Source of the DNA: an uncultured Oscillospiraceae bacterium
GTDB taxonomy: Bacteria > Bacillota > Clostridia > Oscillospirales > Acutalibacteraceae
DNA length: 18,613 bases
Assembly: GCA_902495835.1 (NCBI GenBank)
Contig: CABUYS010000014.1
Coordinates: 1 to 18,613 of the forward strand
Direction: 5' to 3'
The notes below the pieces were generated by a model. It worked only from the letters and a program-made list of their open reading frames with translations. It was not told where the DNA came from and did not search any database. Position 1 is the first letter of the stretch. Every line of letters starts with the position of its first letter. Below are positions 6,023 to 14,102 of the stretch, one piece after another. Both the position numbers and the translations under genes were made by a program.

Positions 6023-8122
6023 TTAAAAAAGTTCTTTATACATAGTTACCTTTTTATCTTCTCCAAGTTTAGAAACATCTTCCAAAATTCCTGCTATACT
6101 GTGATAACCTATGAAACTTTTCGCCCACTCAGTCCAGTCTTCCCAGCTAAAATAGCTTTTAATTTTTGAACAAATAGTTTTTGGAATCCTAGCTTCGAAT
6201 CCACTTGGAGCATTAGTTATGCAAAAAGTTTCCCCAAAATGCTTATAACCCATTGAACCAAACGGCATGCTAGCTACCACATCGCCGTGTCTATAAATTC
6301 TAATCGCAGCATTTTCACCGCTTTGTGGCAAAATATTATTTTTAACAACGTAGTCATAGGTTTCAAATGGCAAAACTCTAGGTGAGCAAAAAGTTATTAA
6401 TTTAACAGGAATTTTCTTTTTTTTAGGATTATTTTTAAGAAAAATTTCCTGATTTTGTTGAAGGTCAAGAGCAGCTAAAGTTGAAAGTGCTCCACCTAAG
6501 CTGTGGCCGGTTATAACGATTTTTTTAATATCTTTATTTGTTTTGCTTTTATATAGTTTTATTTTTTCTTCAACAAGATTTTTCATGTCTTTTTTCAGTT
6601 GCAAATATCTATTTAAAAATCCTCTGTGGACAAATTTTCCACCTAAAAAATCGCATTCCGATTTAATAAAATCACTGTCAATCCAAGCGTCGTCTTTTGA
6701 ATATGTTCCACGGAAAGCGATGTAAAGCGTTCCTTCTTCTTTTCCTTGAGGAATTATATCAACCGAACCCGCGAAATCATCTCCAAAATATTCGAAATAT
6801 GGACTACTTTCATCTACTTTCGATTCTGGATAGATTTTGTTTTCGTTTGTTTCTTTCAATTGAATATACTTTTTTGTTTCAGGATTATATTCATATCTGT
6901 CTGATTTTTCAGACATATAAACGTGGTTGCTGTAATCACAAGCTGTTTTTATCTGATTAATCAAAGTTTTGTTTTCGTCAATATTGATTTTTTTGTAAAT
7001 TTTATTTCTATTGATGAAAGTTGTACTTTCTTTTCCGACTGCTCTAATTGTGCTATTTTTAAACTTAACGTCGTCCTCGCAAGCCATTTTTATCATTTTA
7101 AGAATGTTTTTAACACTAATCGATTTCTTTTTTCTTTTAAGTTCTTTGTAAGTTTTACTTTCTCTAATATAATTTTCAAAATTTTTACCTTTTAGGTCTC
7201 CAATATTAATATAATATTCCGAAATTCCCGAAATAATTTCTTCAAGCTTTGCTATTTCATCTTTACTTGCAAGTGATCTATACGTTTTTAAACTTTCGAA
7301 TGTTATCAGGTCCTCAACAGCGTCTTTTAATTCATTTACAGATTTAATTTTTTTGGGTTTTTTGCTTTCTTGGGTTATGTTTGCACTGAAATAAAGCTCT
7401 TCAACCTTTTTCACTAAGTTTAACAGTTCTTCGGGTTTAATTTCTTCTTCATTTTTAATTTTATTTGCAACCGGTTCTAGAGCACTTTTAACTTCTATAG
7501 CTTTTTGTTTCACAACATTATTTCCAGGATTTTTTGATTCAGTAATTTTAACAATTGTAAGGATTATTCGTAGCACGTTTTTCGATCTTAAATCATTTTT
7601 ATTGCTTTGATAGTAGCTTTTCAGCTTTGAAATAAGATTATCTATCCGAGTGAAACTTGTAATGTCGGCTTTTTCAAAAAGCTTGCTTTTAAGCGATTCA
7701 AAGAACCCTTTATTACTACTTAATAAAAACGAATTTAAAAATGAATCATCAAATGAAGTTTTTTCGTTTTTAATGTTTTTATTGCTTGAAATGGAAATGT
7801 TGCTACTTGGTATATTTGCGGCGCTTATGCCCGGAGTACTGCCGACTAAAGATAAAATTGAAAGGAATGTAGCGGCCATCTTACCAGAATTTGTTCCTAA
7901 TCCTCCGGATATGGAATTTAAATCAACTTCAAAAGTTTCAAATAAATCAAAAAATTCTTTCATATCACAATAAAATTCATCGTAGTCGTTTTCATAACCA
8001 TTTTTAATAAAAAAATCATAAATTTGCTCTCCGCTTTCTAAATTTTCAAGTTCATTTCTAAGCTTTTCGTTGTTTAAGACGTTATTTATTATCAAAATTA
8101 AATCTTTCACTATTTTCACCAA
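6023..8122 (-). CDS. Class-3 lipase with N-terminal Nif11-type double-glycine leader
   Basis: A 699-residue protein in four parts. Residues 1-74 resemble a Nif11-like ribosomal-peptide leader: an amphipathic helix with NNEKLRNELE, then FFIKNGY, ending LNSISGG, where a C39-type peptidase would cut after G74. Residues 81-101 are hydrophobic and end GISA. Residues 120-430 are Lys/Glu-rich, predicted helical, and unrecognised. Residues 440-680 are an alpha/beta-hydrolase of the fungal lipase-like class 3 (PF01764), with IAFRGT (468-473), HRGF (499-502), nucleophile S541 in GHSLGG (539-544), Asp 614 in RHGDVVASMP and probable catalytic His 674. The triad spacing fits the family. It would hydrolyse acyl esters, but the substrate is unknown. 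The start is TTG at 8122, or GTG four codons later, which is better spaced from GGTGA. It is monocistronic, and no C39 transporter is in the window. Confidence 0.85.
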   Translation of the reverse strand: MVKIVKDLILIINNVLNNEKLRNELENLESGEQIYDFFIKNGYENDYDEFYCDMKEFFDLFETFEVDLNSISGGLGTNSGKMAATFLSILSLVGSTPGISAANIPSSNISISSNKNIKNEKTSFDDSFLNSFLLSSNKGFFESLKSKLFEKADITSFTRIDNLISKLKSYYQSNKNDLRSKNVLRIILTIVKITESKNPGNNVVKQKAIEVKSALEPVANKIKNEEEIKPEELLNLVKKVEELYFSANITQESKKPKKIKSVNELKDAVEDLITFESLKTYRSLASKDEIAKLEEIISGISEYYINIGDLKGKNFENYIRESKTYKELKRKKKSISVKNILKMIKMACEDDVKFKNSTIRAVGKESTTFINRNKIYKKINIDENKTLINQIKTACDYSNHVYMSEKSDRYEYNPETKKYIQLKETNENKIYPESKVDESSPYFEYFGDDFAGSVDIIPQGKEEGTLYIAFRGTYSKDDAWIDSDFIKSECDFLGGKFVHRGFLNRYLQLKKDMKNLVEEKIKLYKSKTNKDIKKIVITGHSLGGALSTLAALDLQQNQEIFLKNNPKKKKIPVKLITFCSPRVLPFETYDYVVKNNILPQSGENAAIRIYRHGDVVASMPFGSMGYKHFGETFCITNAPSGFEARIPKTICSKIKSYFSWEDWTEWAKSFIGYHSIAGILEDVSKLGEDKKVTMYKELF

Positions 8123-8142
8123 CTTTTTTGGTTTTTGATATT

Positions 8143-8170
8143 ATTTTAACAAAAAATAAGAGTTTGTCAA
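8143..8170 (-). promoter_or_regulatory. Promoter of the lipase gene
   Basis: On the minus strand, consensus TTGACA (8165-8170), a 16-bp spacer and TAAAAT (8143-8148). The -10 is about 20 bp upstream of the start codon, giving a very short 5' leader. Confidence 0.7.
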
Positions 8171-8892
8171 TTTTTATTTTATTAAAACATGTCCAATTTT
8201 TGATTTTACCCAACTTTATTCGTATGTATTTTTTGTTATTTGAAAACAGCCTTTAAATGAATAAATCAAGAAATTGAATATATGGTGGAGAAGATAAAAA
8301 GCTCTTAAAAGCAAAGTTTTTCCAAATTATTAATTTTTTAGAATCAATTTAAACCAAATTATTTAAATCTAATTCAAGCATTATGTGCAATAATTTTAAC
8401 AGCATGAATTTAAAACTATTCATTTAAGCGATCGATTTTACAAGGCCTCCTCTATAATTTCTTGATTGGGTGTAGTTTAAGTTTTGTAACAGAGGCAAAA
8501 AATTATTTATTATATGTAAAACAATAGATTAATAGTCTGAAAATTGTTAAAAATAACATTCAAAATGAATGACACATTTATTTTATCACATAGAATTTGT
8601 ACCGAAATATGGGCGAGAGGTATTTTAAGTAAATAAAATTAGCAAATATATTGTAACCAGAAATATTTTTTGAGCACAAGCACAGGGCCGTGTTTTTATA
8701 AATATCACCAAAAATAAGTGTATTAAGTTTAATAAAATGTCAAAGATTTGGAAATGTAAAAATTACATGAAACAATAAATATTTTTTGCGGGTAATTTAT
8801 ATAAAAAATTCAAGAAAACGAAACTTAAAAATATGCTAATTGAGTTTTTTGCCCTAATAAAAACACCAAATAATAAATGCATGTCTGTCAAT
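8171..8892. other. Non-coding, decayed region upstream of the lipase
   Basis: About 720 AT-rich bases without an intact gene. It contains a scrap of an IS200-type transposase (8569-8628, listed separately). There is an ATGAAT/ATTCAT hairpin with an 8-nt loop near 8404-8423, and a weak hairpin (AGCAC/GTGTT) with a T-run near 8679-8698. A promoter-like TTGCCC, 16 bp, TAATAA near 8849-8876 points into the GC-richer island downstream. Nothing else is supportable. Confidence 0.4.
8569..8628 (+). pseudogene. Remnant of IS200/IS605-family TnpA (Y1 transposase)
   Basis: A 19-codon fragment, MTHLFYHIEFVPKYGREVF, matches the N-terminus typical of IS200/IS605 TnpA (consensus near YHxVFxPKYRRKVF). The frame then stops and the downstream HUH and catalytic Tyr regions are not recognisable. 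An imperfect palindrome, CATTCA-aaa-TGAATG (8558-8572), covers its ATG. I call it a decayed insertion-sequence remnant; the match is short, so confidence is moderate. Confidence 0.5.
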
Positions 8893-9020
8893 TAAATAAA
8901 GAGAGATACTAGAGGTTCGTTGGGTTATGCCTAAAATGCCTTGGCTGGAGATATTTCTTTAACGGGTACTAGCCGCTTCTAAAGGAGGTTAATAAGGTCT
9001 GAAACTTGTGAAAAGATTGT
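8893..9020 (+). other. GC-richer island, possible structured RNA or IS end
   Basis: This stretch stands out from its AT-rich surroundings by base composition. No frame is open on either strand for more than about 20 codons. It holds paired segments such as GGCT (8943-8946) and AGCC (8972-8975), a repeated ATGCCT, a repeated TACTAG, and a perfect AAAGGAGGT (8981-8989) not followed by a usable start. A promoter-like sequence lies just upstream. It could be a small RNA, a remnant right end of the IS200/IS605 element whose TnpA scrap lies 270 bp upstream, or decayed coding sequence. I cannot assign it. Confidence 0.3.
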
Positions 9021-9141
9021 TACTTGTTATCCATAAATAGGCTTATATTATTAAAATGTTATTTGTATGTGATAAATTTTGTGCCATTTATTTTAAATAT
9101 CCTACTTTTGATTTTTCTTTAGCAGTTTCTAAATCACTAAC

Positions 9142-9264
9142 TTATTTTACATCAAAAGGAGTTTTTGTCCTTCTTACATTGCTTAGGCTACTATTGAACC
9201 ACTCGGCTATCGTCTGGTTTTCTGCATACAAAAAGCCACCCGCCGAGGCGAGTGGTTTATTCAT
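9142..9264 (-). CDS. Short ORF of unknown status overlapping the degV terminator
   Basis: A 40-codon ORF beginning MNKPLASAGGFLYAENQT and ending RRTKTPFDVK. The translation is balanced and not the Phe/Ile/Lys-rich output expected from random AT-rich DNA, and the DNA is GC-richer than its surroundings. It starts inside the degV transcript's terminator, so its first codons are the hairpin. No convincing Shine-Dalgarno precedes the ATG. On the same strand GATAGCCGAGTGGTT also resembles a tRNA-Ser/Leu D-arm, but no complete tRNA can be folded. It may be a piece of a dispersed repeat or an RNA rather than a gene. Confidence 0.25.
   Translation of the reverse strand: MNKPLASAGGFLYAENQTIAEWFNSSLSNVRRTKTPFDVK
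9228..9261 (-). terminator. Rho-independent terminator after degV
   Basis: On the minus strand AAACCACTCGCC pairs with GGCGGGTGGCTTT (one A-C mismatch and a G-U pair), loop TC, followed by TTTTTG. It lies about 30 bp past the degV stop codon and is almost symmetrical, so weak termination from the other side is possible. Confidence 0.85.
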
Positions 9265-9289
9265 AATATACATAAGTGATTGATAAAAT

Positions 9290-10180
9290 TTATTCTCCTC
9301 TAACAGCACCCCAGAAAAACAAAGCTATCGTTCCCGGTCCGGTGTGGCTACCGATAGTGGTTCCAATGTCATTTATTAACACTTTACCGTTTAATTTTTT
9401 GAAATTTTTTTCTATTTTATCTGCAAGTTTTCTAGCGTCTTCAAAACATGCAGAATGTGAAATATAACATTTCCCTGAATAATCTAAACCGTTTTCTGCA
9501 TTTTTTTCCATTTTAGATAAAAGTTCGTCTATTGCTTTATCAATCGACCGCACCTTTGAGCGAGGAATAAGTTTACCCTTATTATTGACATTCATAATGG
9601 GGCAAATTTTGAACATAGTTCCTATAAATCCGGCAGTTTTCGAAATTCTTCCTCCACGTATATAAAAACTCAGGTCGCTCGAGCAAAACCAATGGTTCAT
9701 TTTCAATTTGTTTTTTTCTATCCATTCATATAACTCATCTATACTTTTACCGGAATCACGCATGTCGGCCAACGTGTCTGCGATAAGTCCTCCTCCTGAT
9801 GAACCGCCTAATGTATCAACTATATAAATTTTTCTTTCAGGAAACTTCTTTTCTAGTTCATTTTTAGCAATTATAGCGGAATTATAAACTCCCGAAAGTC
9901 CTGAAGAAGCACAAAGATGCAATATATCCATTCCATTTTCTAAGAAAGGAGTAAAATAGTTTATAAATTCTTCGGAATTTACTTGAGAAGTTTTCAAATC
10001 TACATTTTTATTTTGTATAATTTTATAAAATTCTGCAATGGGCATAGTTTCGCCAAGGTCATCCATGTATTGTTTTCCGTTAATGGAATAATGAAAACAC
10101 ACATATTTAATGTTTCTTTTTTCAAAGTGCTCTTTTGAAAGATCAAAAGTCGAACAACAACTCAAAATATATTTATCCAT
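9290..10180 (-). CDS. DegV-family fatty-acid-binding protein (FakB-like)
   Basis: DegV proteins bind a fatty acid in a pocket between two alpha/beta domains. In Gram-positive bacteria FakB members present it to the kinase FakA, giving acyl-phosphate for phospholipid synthesis. The 296-residue length is normal. Visible motifs are TSQ (64-66) and SSGLSGVY (92-99), whose Thr and Ser hold the carboxylate in known FakBs, then RGGRIS (175-180) and the C-terminal GSHTGPG (277-283). GGGAG lies 10 nt before the ATG. No fakA is in the window, so the partner is presumed elsewhere. It is transcribed away from the TetR-type gene, which probably controls it. Confidence 0.92.
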   Translation of the reverse strand: MDKYILSCCSTFDLSKEHFEKRNIKYVCFHYSINGKQYMDDLGETMPIAEFYKIIQNKNVDLKTSQVNSEEFINYFTPFLENGMDILHLCASSGLSGVYNSAIIAKNELEKKFPERKIYIVDTLGGSSGGGLIADTLADMRDSGKSIDELYEWIEKNKLKMNHWFCSSDLSFYIRGGRISKTAGFIGTMFKICPIMNVNNKGKLIPRSKVRSIDKAIDELLSKMEKNAENGLDYSGKCYISHSACFEDARKLADKIEKNFKKLNGKVLINDIGTTIGSHTGPGTIALFFWGAVRGE

Positions 10181-10218
10181 AATGCAACATCTCCCAATTT
10201 TTAGATGATTTTTATTTA

Positions 10219-10237
10219 TACAAGTGTTATAATTGTA
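10219..10237. promoter_or_regulatory. Palindrome overlapping an extended -10 promoter in the degV-tetR gap
   Basis: TACAA and TTGTA flank nine bases (10219-10237), with extra symmetric T/A positions outside. The palindrome covers an extended -10, TGTTATAAT (10225-10233), that would drive the TetR-type gene. The left half, TTATACAA, recurs at 10289-10296 just before that gene's Shine-Dalgarno. Arrangement and spacing suit an autoregulatory operator; binding is inferred. Confidence 0.45.
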
Positions 10238-10317
10238 AAATAAAAAGAAAAAAAATAAAATTACATATTTTAATTAGTGTGTTATTAGTTATACAAATTT
10301 TAGGAAGTGTATAAATA

Positions 10318-10950
10318 TTGAAAGAAGATAAAAGAATATTAAAAACAAAAAAAAATTTAAAAGACACATTTATAAGAATGTTATCTGTAAAATCATTTGA
10401 ACAAATTACAGTTAAAGAGTTATGTGAAATTTCTAATACTAGTCGAATTACTTTTTATACACATTATTCAGATAAATATGATTTAATGGATGATATTTCG
10501 GAAGATATGATAAAAATGGCTCAAGCAGAATATCAAGATTTACAAAAAAAGAATAATCCTTCAAAAGATTCTGTAATAAGTTATTGCAATTTTTTGGATT
10601 GTATATTGAATATATACTATAAAAATATTCAATTTTTTTCCCACACCTCTAATAGTGAAAATCCTTATTTGAGTTTTTCTTTTTATAAATATATTTTAAA
10701 ATATTTGGAAATACATACGAAAAAACGTAGCGATTTCCTAAAACCCAAATACAGTATAAAAAAAATATCAAGCTTTCTGTGCTATGGACTTTGGGGATTT
10801 ATAAATCAAAGTCATGCAGAAAATTGTTCAGTAGACACTGTTAGAAAAGAAATAAGAGAAATATTGCAAGGTATACTTTACTCTGAAATATTAACTATTA
10901 ATAGTAAAAAATTAGAAAAATCAAATAAAAAAGCAACAAACACCGATTAA
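10318..10950 (+). CDS. TetR/AcrR-family transcriptional regulator
   Basis: A 210-residue regulator. The N-terminal TetR DNA-binding domain shows the classic order: an amphipathic first helix (KKNLKDTFIRML), ITVKELCEISNTSRITFYTHYSDKYDL split over 30-56 as the helix-turn-helix, then helix 4. The C-terminal 130 residues are the divergent ligand/dimer domain. The start is TTG at 10318, supported by AGGAAG at 10302-10307. It is divergent from the degV-like gene with a palindrome between them, so it likely represses itself and possibly degV, perhaps in response to a fatty acyl ligand. The ligand is a guess from context. Its stop codon lies within the loop of the downstream terminator hairpin. Confidence 0.9.
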   Translation: MKEDKRILKTKKNLKDTFIRMLSVKSFEQITVKELCEISNTSRITFYTHYSDKYDLMDDISEDMIKMAQAEYQDLQKKNNPSKDSVISYCNFLDCILNIYYKNIQFFSHTSNSENPYLSFSFYKYILKYLEIHTKKRSDFLKPKYSIKKISSFLCYGLWGFINQSHAENCSVDTVRKEIREILQGILYSEILTINSKKLEKSNKKATNTD

Positions 10951-10975
10951 CATATTTGTCTTTACGGTGTTTGTT
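10928..10975. terminator. Convergent terminator shared by the TetR-type gene and the M16 peptidase gene
   Basis: AACAAACACCG (10935-10945) pairs perfectly with CGGTGTTTGTT (10965-10975) around a 19-nt loop. On the minus strand GCTTTTTTATTT follows, a strong terminator for the peptidase. On the plus strand the T-run is short. The left arm encodes the last codons of the TetR-type protein. Confidence 0.75.
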
Positions 10976-10982
10976 TAATGAA

Positions 10983-13925
10983 TTATTTTATTATTTCGTC
11001 AAAAATTTGTTTGTCTGAATCTTTTAAATTTCCTGTAAGGAGATAAATTTTCATATTATTAATAATTTTTTCTAACATTTTTCCATGAAGTTTTATTTGT
11101 TCAGGAGTCATTTTTTTTATTTTTTCCATGCTCTCATTTAGCAATTTGCAGTAATCACTTTGTTCACAAATGGCGTTTTCTGACTCATTTTCTGATAATT
11201 TTAATTTATTTTTTATGATTAGTGATCCTAACATACTCTTAGAAATATTCTCAATTTCTTTTTCGGTGAATTTGTAATTTTCTATGAAATGGGGGATTTT
11301 TTTGAAAATTTCCAAAGTGGATGTTAAATTTGGGTCAAAGTAAGATGAAATTGCAATTTTATCGCTTCCCGGAATAACACTTATCGAACTTCCGTATGCG
11401 CCGCCTTTTTCTCGAACTGAAGGATTTAAAAAATTAGAGGTCAAAAATTTACATGTAACTGCAAAAGTGGGATCTTTCGCCAATTCCTGGGATTGAATTA
11501 TACATGTGATATTGTTATTGGTTTGACTTGGATTAATAAATGCAATATTTTTTTGAGGTATTTCAGTAAATTTAATTTTTTCTTCAGCGTTTTTATTGTA
11601 AATACTTATATTATTTACAAAATTTTGTACACTGTTTAAAGCTATTTCTTTATTTTCTTCTGATGAACTTATTCCAATTCCTATTAATGAATCTTTATTA
11701 AATATTTTATTTTTCACATCTTCAAGATTAGTCGACAGATTTTTAATAAAATTGTCGTCATTCAATTTATTTGAAATTTCGCTGTAAAAAGTTTTAAGTT
11801 CTTTATTAGAAACGTAACTCGAAGAAAGGCTCATCATTAAATCAATATATTTAAGAGAAACATCATCTATACTATTGTAAAAAATTTGTTTTAATTTCAC
11901 AAAATTACTTATATTTTTTATGTCATCAAATTTAAGATTGTTAATTTGCTCATTTAACAAAGAAAAAGTTTTTTCTAAATTTTCCTTTTTGCATATAGTA
12001 TTTACAACCATAAATATTTCTTTTTTTCCATTATTTTCATGAACAGTTGTGTGAGCATTGACTCTAAAGCACTTGGATTCTTCGTTTTTAAATTGTTCTC
12101 GAGAATAGTTTTTGGTGTCATGAGAATTTATAGCATTCATCAATAATTCTAAATACTTTTTATCACTTTCTGATACTTTATCAAGTTTAAAAATAAATTT
12201 ATAAGATATCAAATCACCAATACTCTGTTTGGAATAATAATAATTTTTTTCATTAGATTTACTAATTTCTAAAGGGCATTCAAAGTTTGGAATGTTTATA
12301 TCTGATAATTTTTTAAACATCTTTTTAAGCTTTTGCAAATTTTCCTCGTCATTAGGAGCTTTTGCCCATTGGCGCTGTTCTTTGTAATTTTGAGTTAAAA
12401 CGTCTTTTTGAGATTCAAGAGAATTAATTTTTTCTTTCAATTTTGTAGAAGGACTTAAGCTCAAATCTTCTGAAGGATTGAATACTGTTGTAATAAAATT
12501 TTCATTGAGCACGATGTCATTTAAGGTTTTTTGCATAGATTTTTCTGTGTTATCAGTAAAATATTTTTCTGAACACGGGTCGTCGAATCTAATAAAGGAA
12601 TTTATGAAAAACTTAGAATTTAAATTTTTGTCGTACATACGTGTTTTTTCGGATATTTCTTTGTTTAAATCGGCTTTGTTTCTGCATGTATCAATTAACG
12701 ACTGAGTTATGGGATGTTTTTCAAAAGTCTCTTTAAGAACGTTTGATATTTTTTCGGGCGTGAGAGAATCTTTGTCGGTAGAACGGAAAGATATGCTAAA
12801 AAGAGGGTTGTAGAATATATCATAAAGCGAAGAAGTCACATGATATCCTTTTTCTTGCAAAAATTTATTCTGAGGCAAACTAGAATTGCTTAAAATAGCA
12901 GCTATTATTTCTAAATTTTCTTTGTTTTTTATATAAGATTCCCAATCAAGTATATGGCTAACTTCTGCAATTGATAAATTTTCACTCGTTTTTTGATTGT
13001 AGTATTGCATGCAACTGTATTTTGGAACATTATCGGGGTTTTGACTTAAATAATTTACTTCTTTAAAATCTTTTTTGTCATATTCTTGCAAATATTCTTC
13101 ATTGAGCCATTTCATAAATCTTTTATAATTTATATTTCCGCCCATATATATAACCATGTTGGCAGGATGATAGTATTTTTTGTAAGTTTCACATATTTCT
13201 TCATAGGTAAGGTTCAAAATTTCTTCAGGTATTCCCCCGCAAAAATTTTTGTCCTTAGTGTCAGGGAAAACGTTTTTTATAAGATGATTAAGAATCTGGC
13301 CTTGAACCCCTTTTTGCATTTCATTAAAAACGGTTCCGTTTGGAATTAATTTACCGTTTTTATCGAGTTCAAATCTAATGCCTTCTTTATTGAAGATTTT
13401 TTTCTCTTCTATAAACATTGGATGAAATACGCCGCTTGAATATACTTTTGCAAGTGATTCTAGCTCATCTTCGTCTATACTGCAAACGGGAAAAGATGTA
13501 TAGCAGGGGCTTGTAAATGCATTTATAAATGTTGCGTTTGCAATTTGAGTAAGTTCCCAAATTATACTTTTACACGGAAATTCTTTGCTTCCGTTAAGAA
13601 CGCAGTGTTCAATTACGTGATTTGTTCCTTTGTCGTTTTCTGCAGGAGTTCTTACGTTTATTTCAAATTTTTTGTCAATATTGTTGTTTTTTTCGACTAC
13701 TAACCATGCTCCGGATTTTTCGTGTTGGTACTCTAATATATGATGCTCATCTATTAATAGCTCTTTTTTTAAATTAAAGCCATAGATATTTTGGCAAATT
13801 TCTGTAGATTGAGAAACTTCATTTTTCGGAACTTCTGCTGAAACTATAGAAGTTGCTATTGGAAGTATTAACAAAAGTGATAACAAAGATGATACGATTT
13901 TCTGTTTAAAAAATAGTTTTTTCAT
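10983..13925 (-). CDS. Secreted M16C (presequence-protease type) zinc metallopeptidase
   Basis: A 980-residue peptidase of the M16C/PreP-Cym1 group, the usual full length with four homologous domains. The zinc site is the inverted HxxEH, H103-V-I-E106-H107, followed by GIRFE after E181, the probable third ligand, and by VFNEMQKGV (199-207). Near residue 838 the C-terminal half has the substrate-binding REKGGAYG. These enzymes degrade unfolded peptides up to about 70 residues inside a closed chamber. A typical Sec signal peptide is present: KK at 2-3, a hydrophobic core at 11-23 and a probable cut after IVSA (A30). The enzyme should therefore act outside the membrane, whereas most clostridial PreP homologues are cytoplasmic. 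AAGGAG lies 7 nt before the ATG. It is monocistronic. Confidence 0.93.
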   Translation of the reverse strand: MKKLFFKQKIVSSLLSLLLILPIATSIVSAEVPKNEVSQSTEICQNIYGFNLKKELLIDEHHILEYQHEKSGAWLVVEKNNNIDKKFEINVRTPAENDKGTNHVIEHCVLNGSKEFPCKSIIWELTQIANATFINAFTSPCYTSFPVCSIDEDELESLAKVYSSGVFHPMFIEEKKIFNKEGIRFELDKNGKLIPNGTVFNEMQKGVQGQILNHLIKNVFPDTKDKNFCGGIPEEILNLTYEEICETYKKYYHPANMVIYMGGNINYKRFMKWLNEEYLQEYDKKDFKEVNYLSQNPDNVPKYSCMQYYNQKTSENLSIAEVSHILDWESYIKNKENLEIIAAILSNSSLPQNKFLQEKGYHVTSSLYDIFYNPLFSISFRSTDKDSLTPEKISNVLKETFEKHPITQSLIDTCRNKADLNKEISEKTRMYDKNLNSKFFINSFIRFDDPCSEKYFTDNTEKSMQKTLNDIVLNENFITTVFNPSEDLSLSPSTKLKEKINSLESQKDVLTQNYKEQRQWAKAPNDEENLQKLKKMFKKLSDINIPNFECPLEISKSNEKNYYYSKQSIGDLISYKFIFKLDKVSESDKKYLELLMNAINSHDTKNYSREQFKNEESKCFRVNAHTTVHENNGKKEIFMVVNTICKKENLEKTFSLLNEQINNLKFDDIKNISNFVKLKQIFYNSIDDVSLKYIDLMMSLSSSYVSNKELKTFYSEISNKLNDDNFIKNLSTNLEDVKNKIFNKDSLIGIGISSSEENKEIALNSVQNFVNNISIYNKNAEEKIKFTEIPQKNIAFINPSQTNNNITCIIQSQELAKDPTFAVTCKFLTSNFLNPSVREKGGAYGSSISVIPGSDKIAISSYFDPNLTSTLEIFKKIPHFIENYKFTEKEIENISKSMLGSLIIKNKLKLSENESENAICEQSDYCKLLNESMEKIKKMTPEQIKLHGKMLEKIINNMKIYLLTGNLKDSDKQIFDEIIK

Positions 13926-13966
13926 CTAATTTCTCCTTAATTATCTCAAAAATTATAACTGAATTA

Positions 13967-13995
13967 ATTATATCATTATTTTATGTTAAAGTCAA
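13967..13995 (-). promoter_or_regulatory. Promoter of the M16 peptidase gene
   Basis: On the minus strand TTGACT (13990-13995), 17-bp spacer, TATAAT (13967-13972), close to the sigma-A consensus. Transcription would begin about 35 bp before the start codon. Confidence 0.75.
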
Positions 13996-14102
13996 TATAA
14001 TAATAATTAAAAAATATTCCAAAACATTTTATAAAAAGAATAAAAACAAATATTAGAGCACAACATATTATTAATAAAATAAAATTACCAGGAGAGAATA
14101 TT

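Noticed and set aside
8900..8935. PreQ1 riboswitch (AGAGGTTC followed by CCTAAAA), tempting because tgt is in the window
   Set aside because: The required stem and pseudoknot pairing do not form, and no queuosine gene lies downstream.
9180..9225. tRNA-Ser/Leu gene on the minus strand
   Set aside because: Only a D-arm-like stretch is present; no acceptor, anticodon or T-arm can be paired around it.
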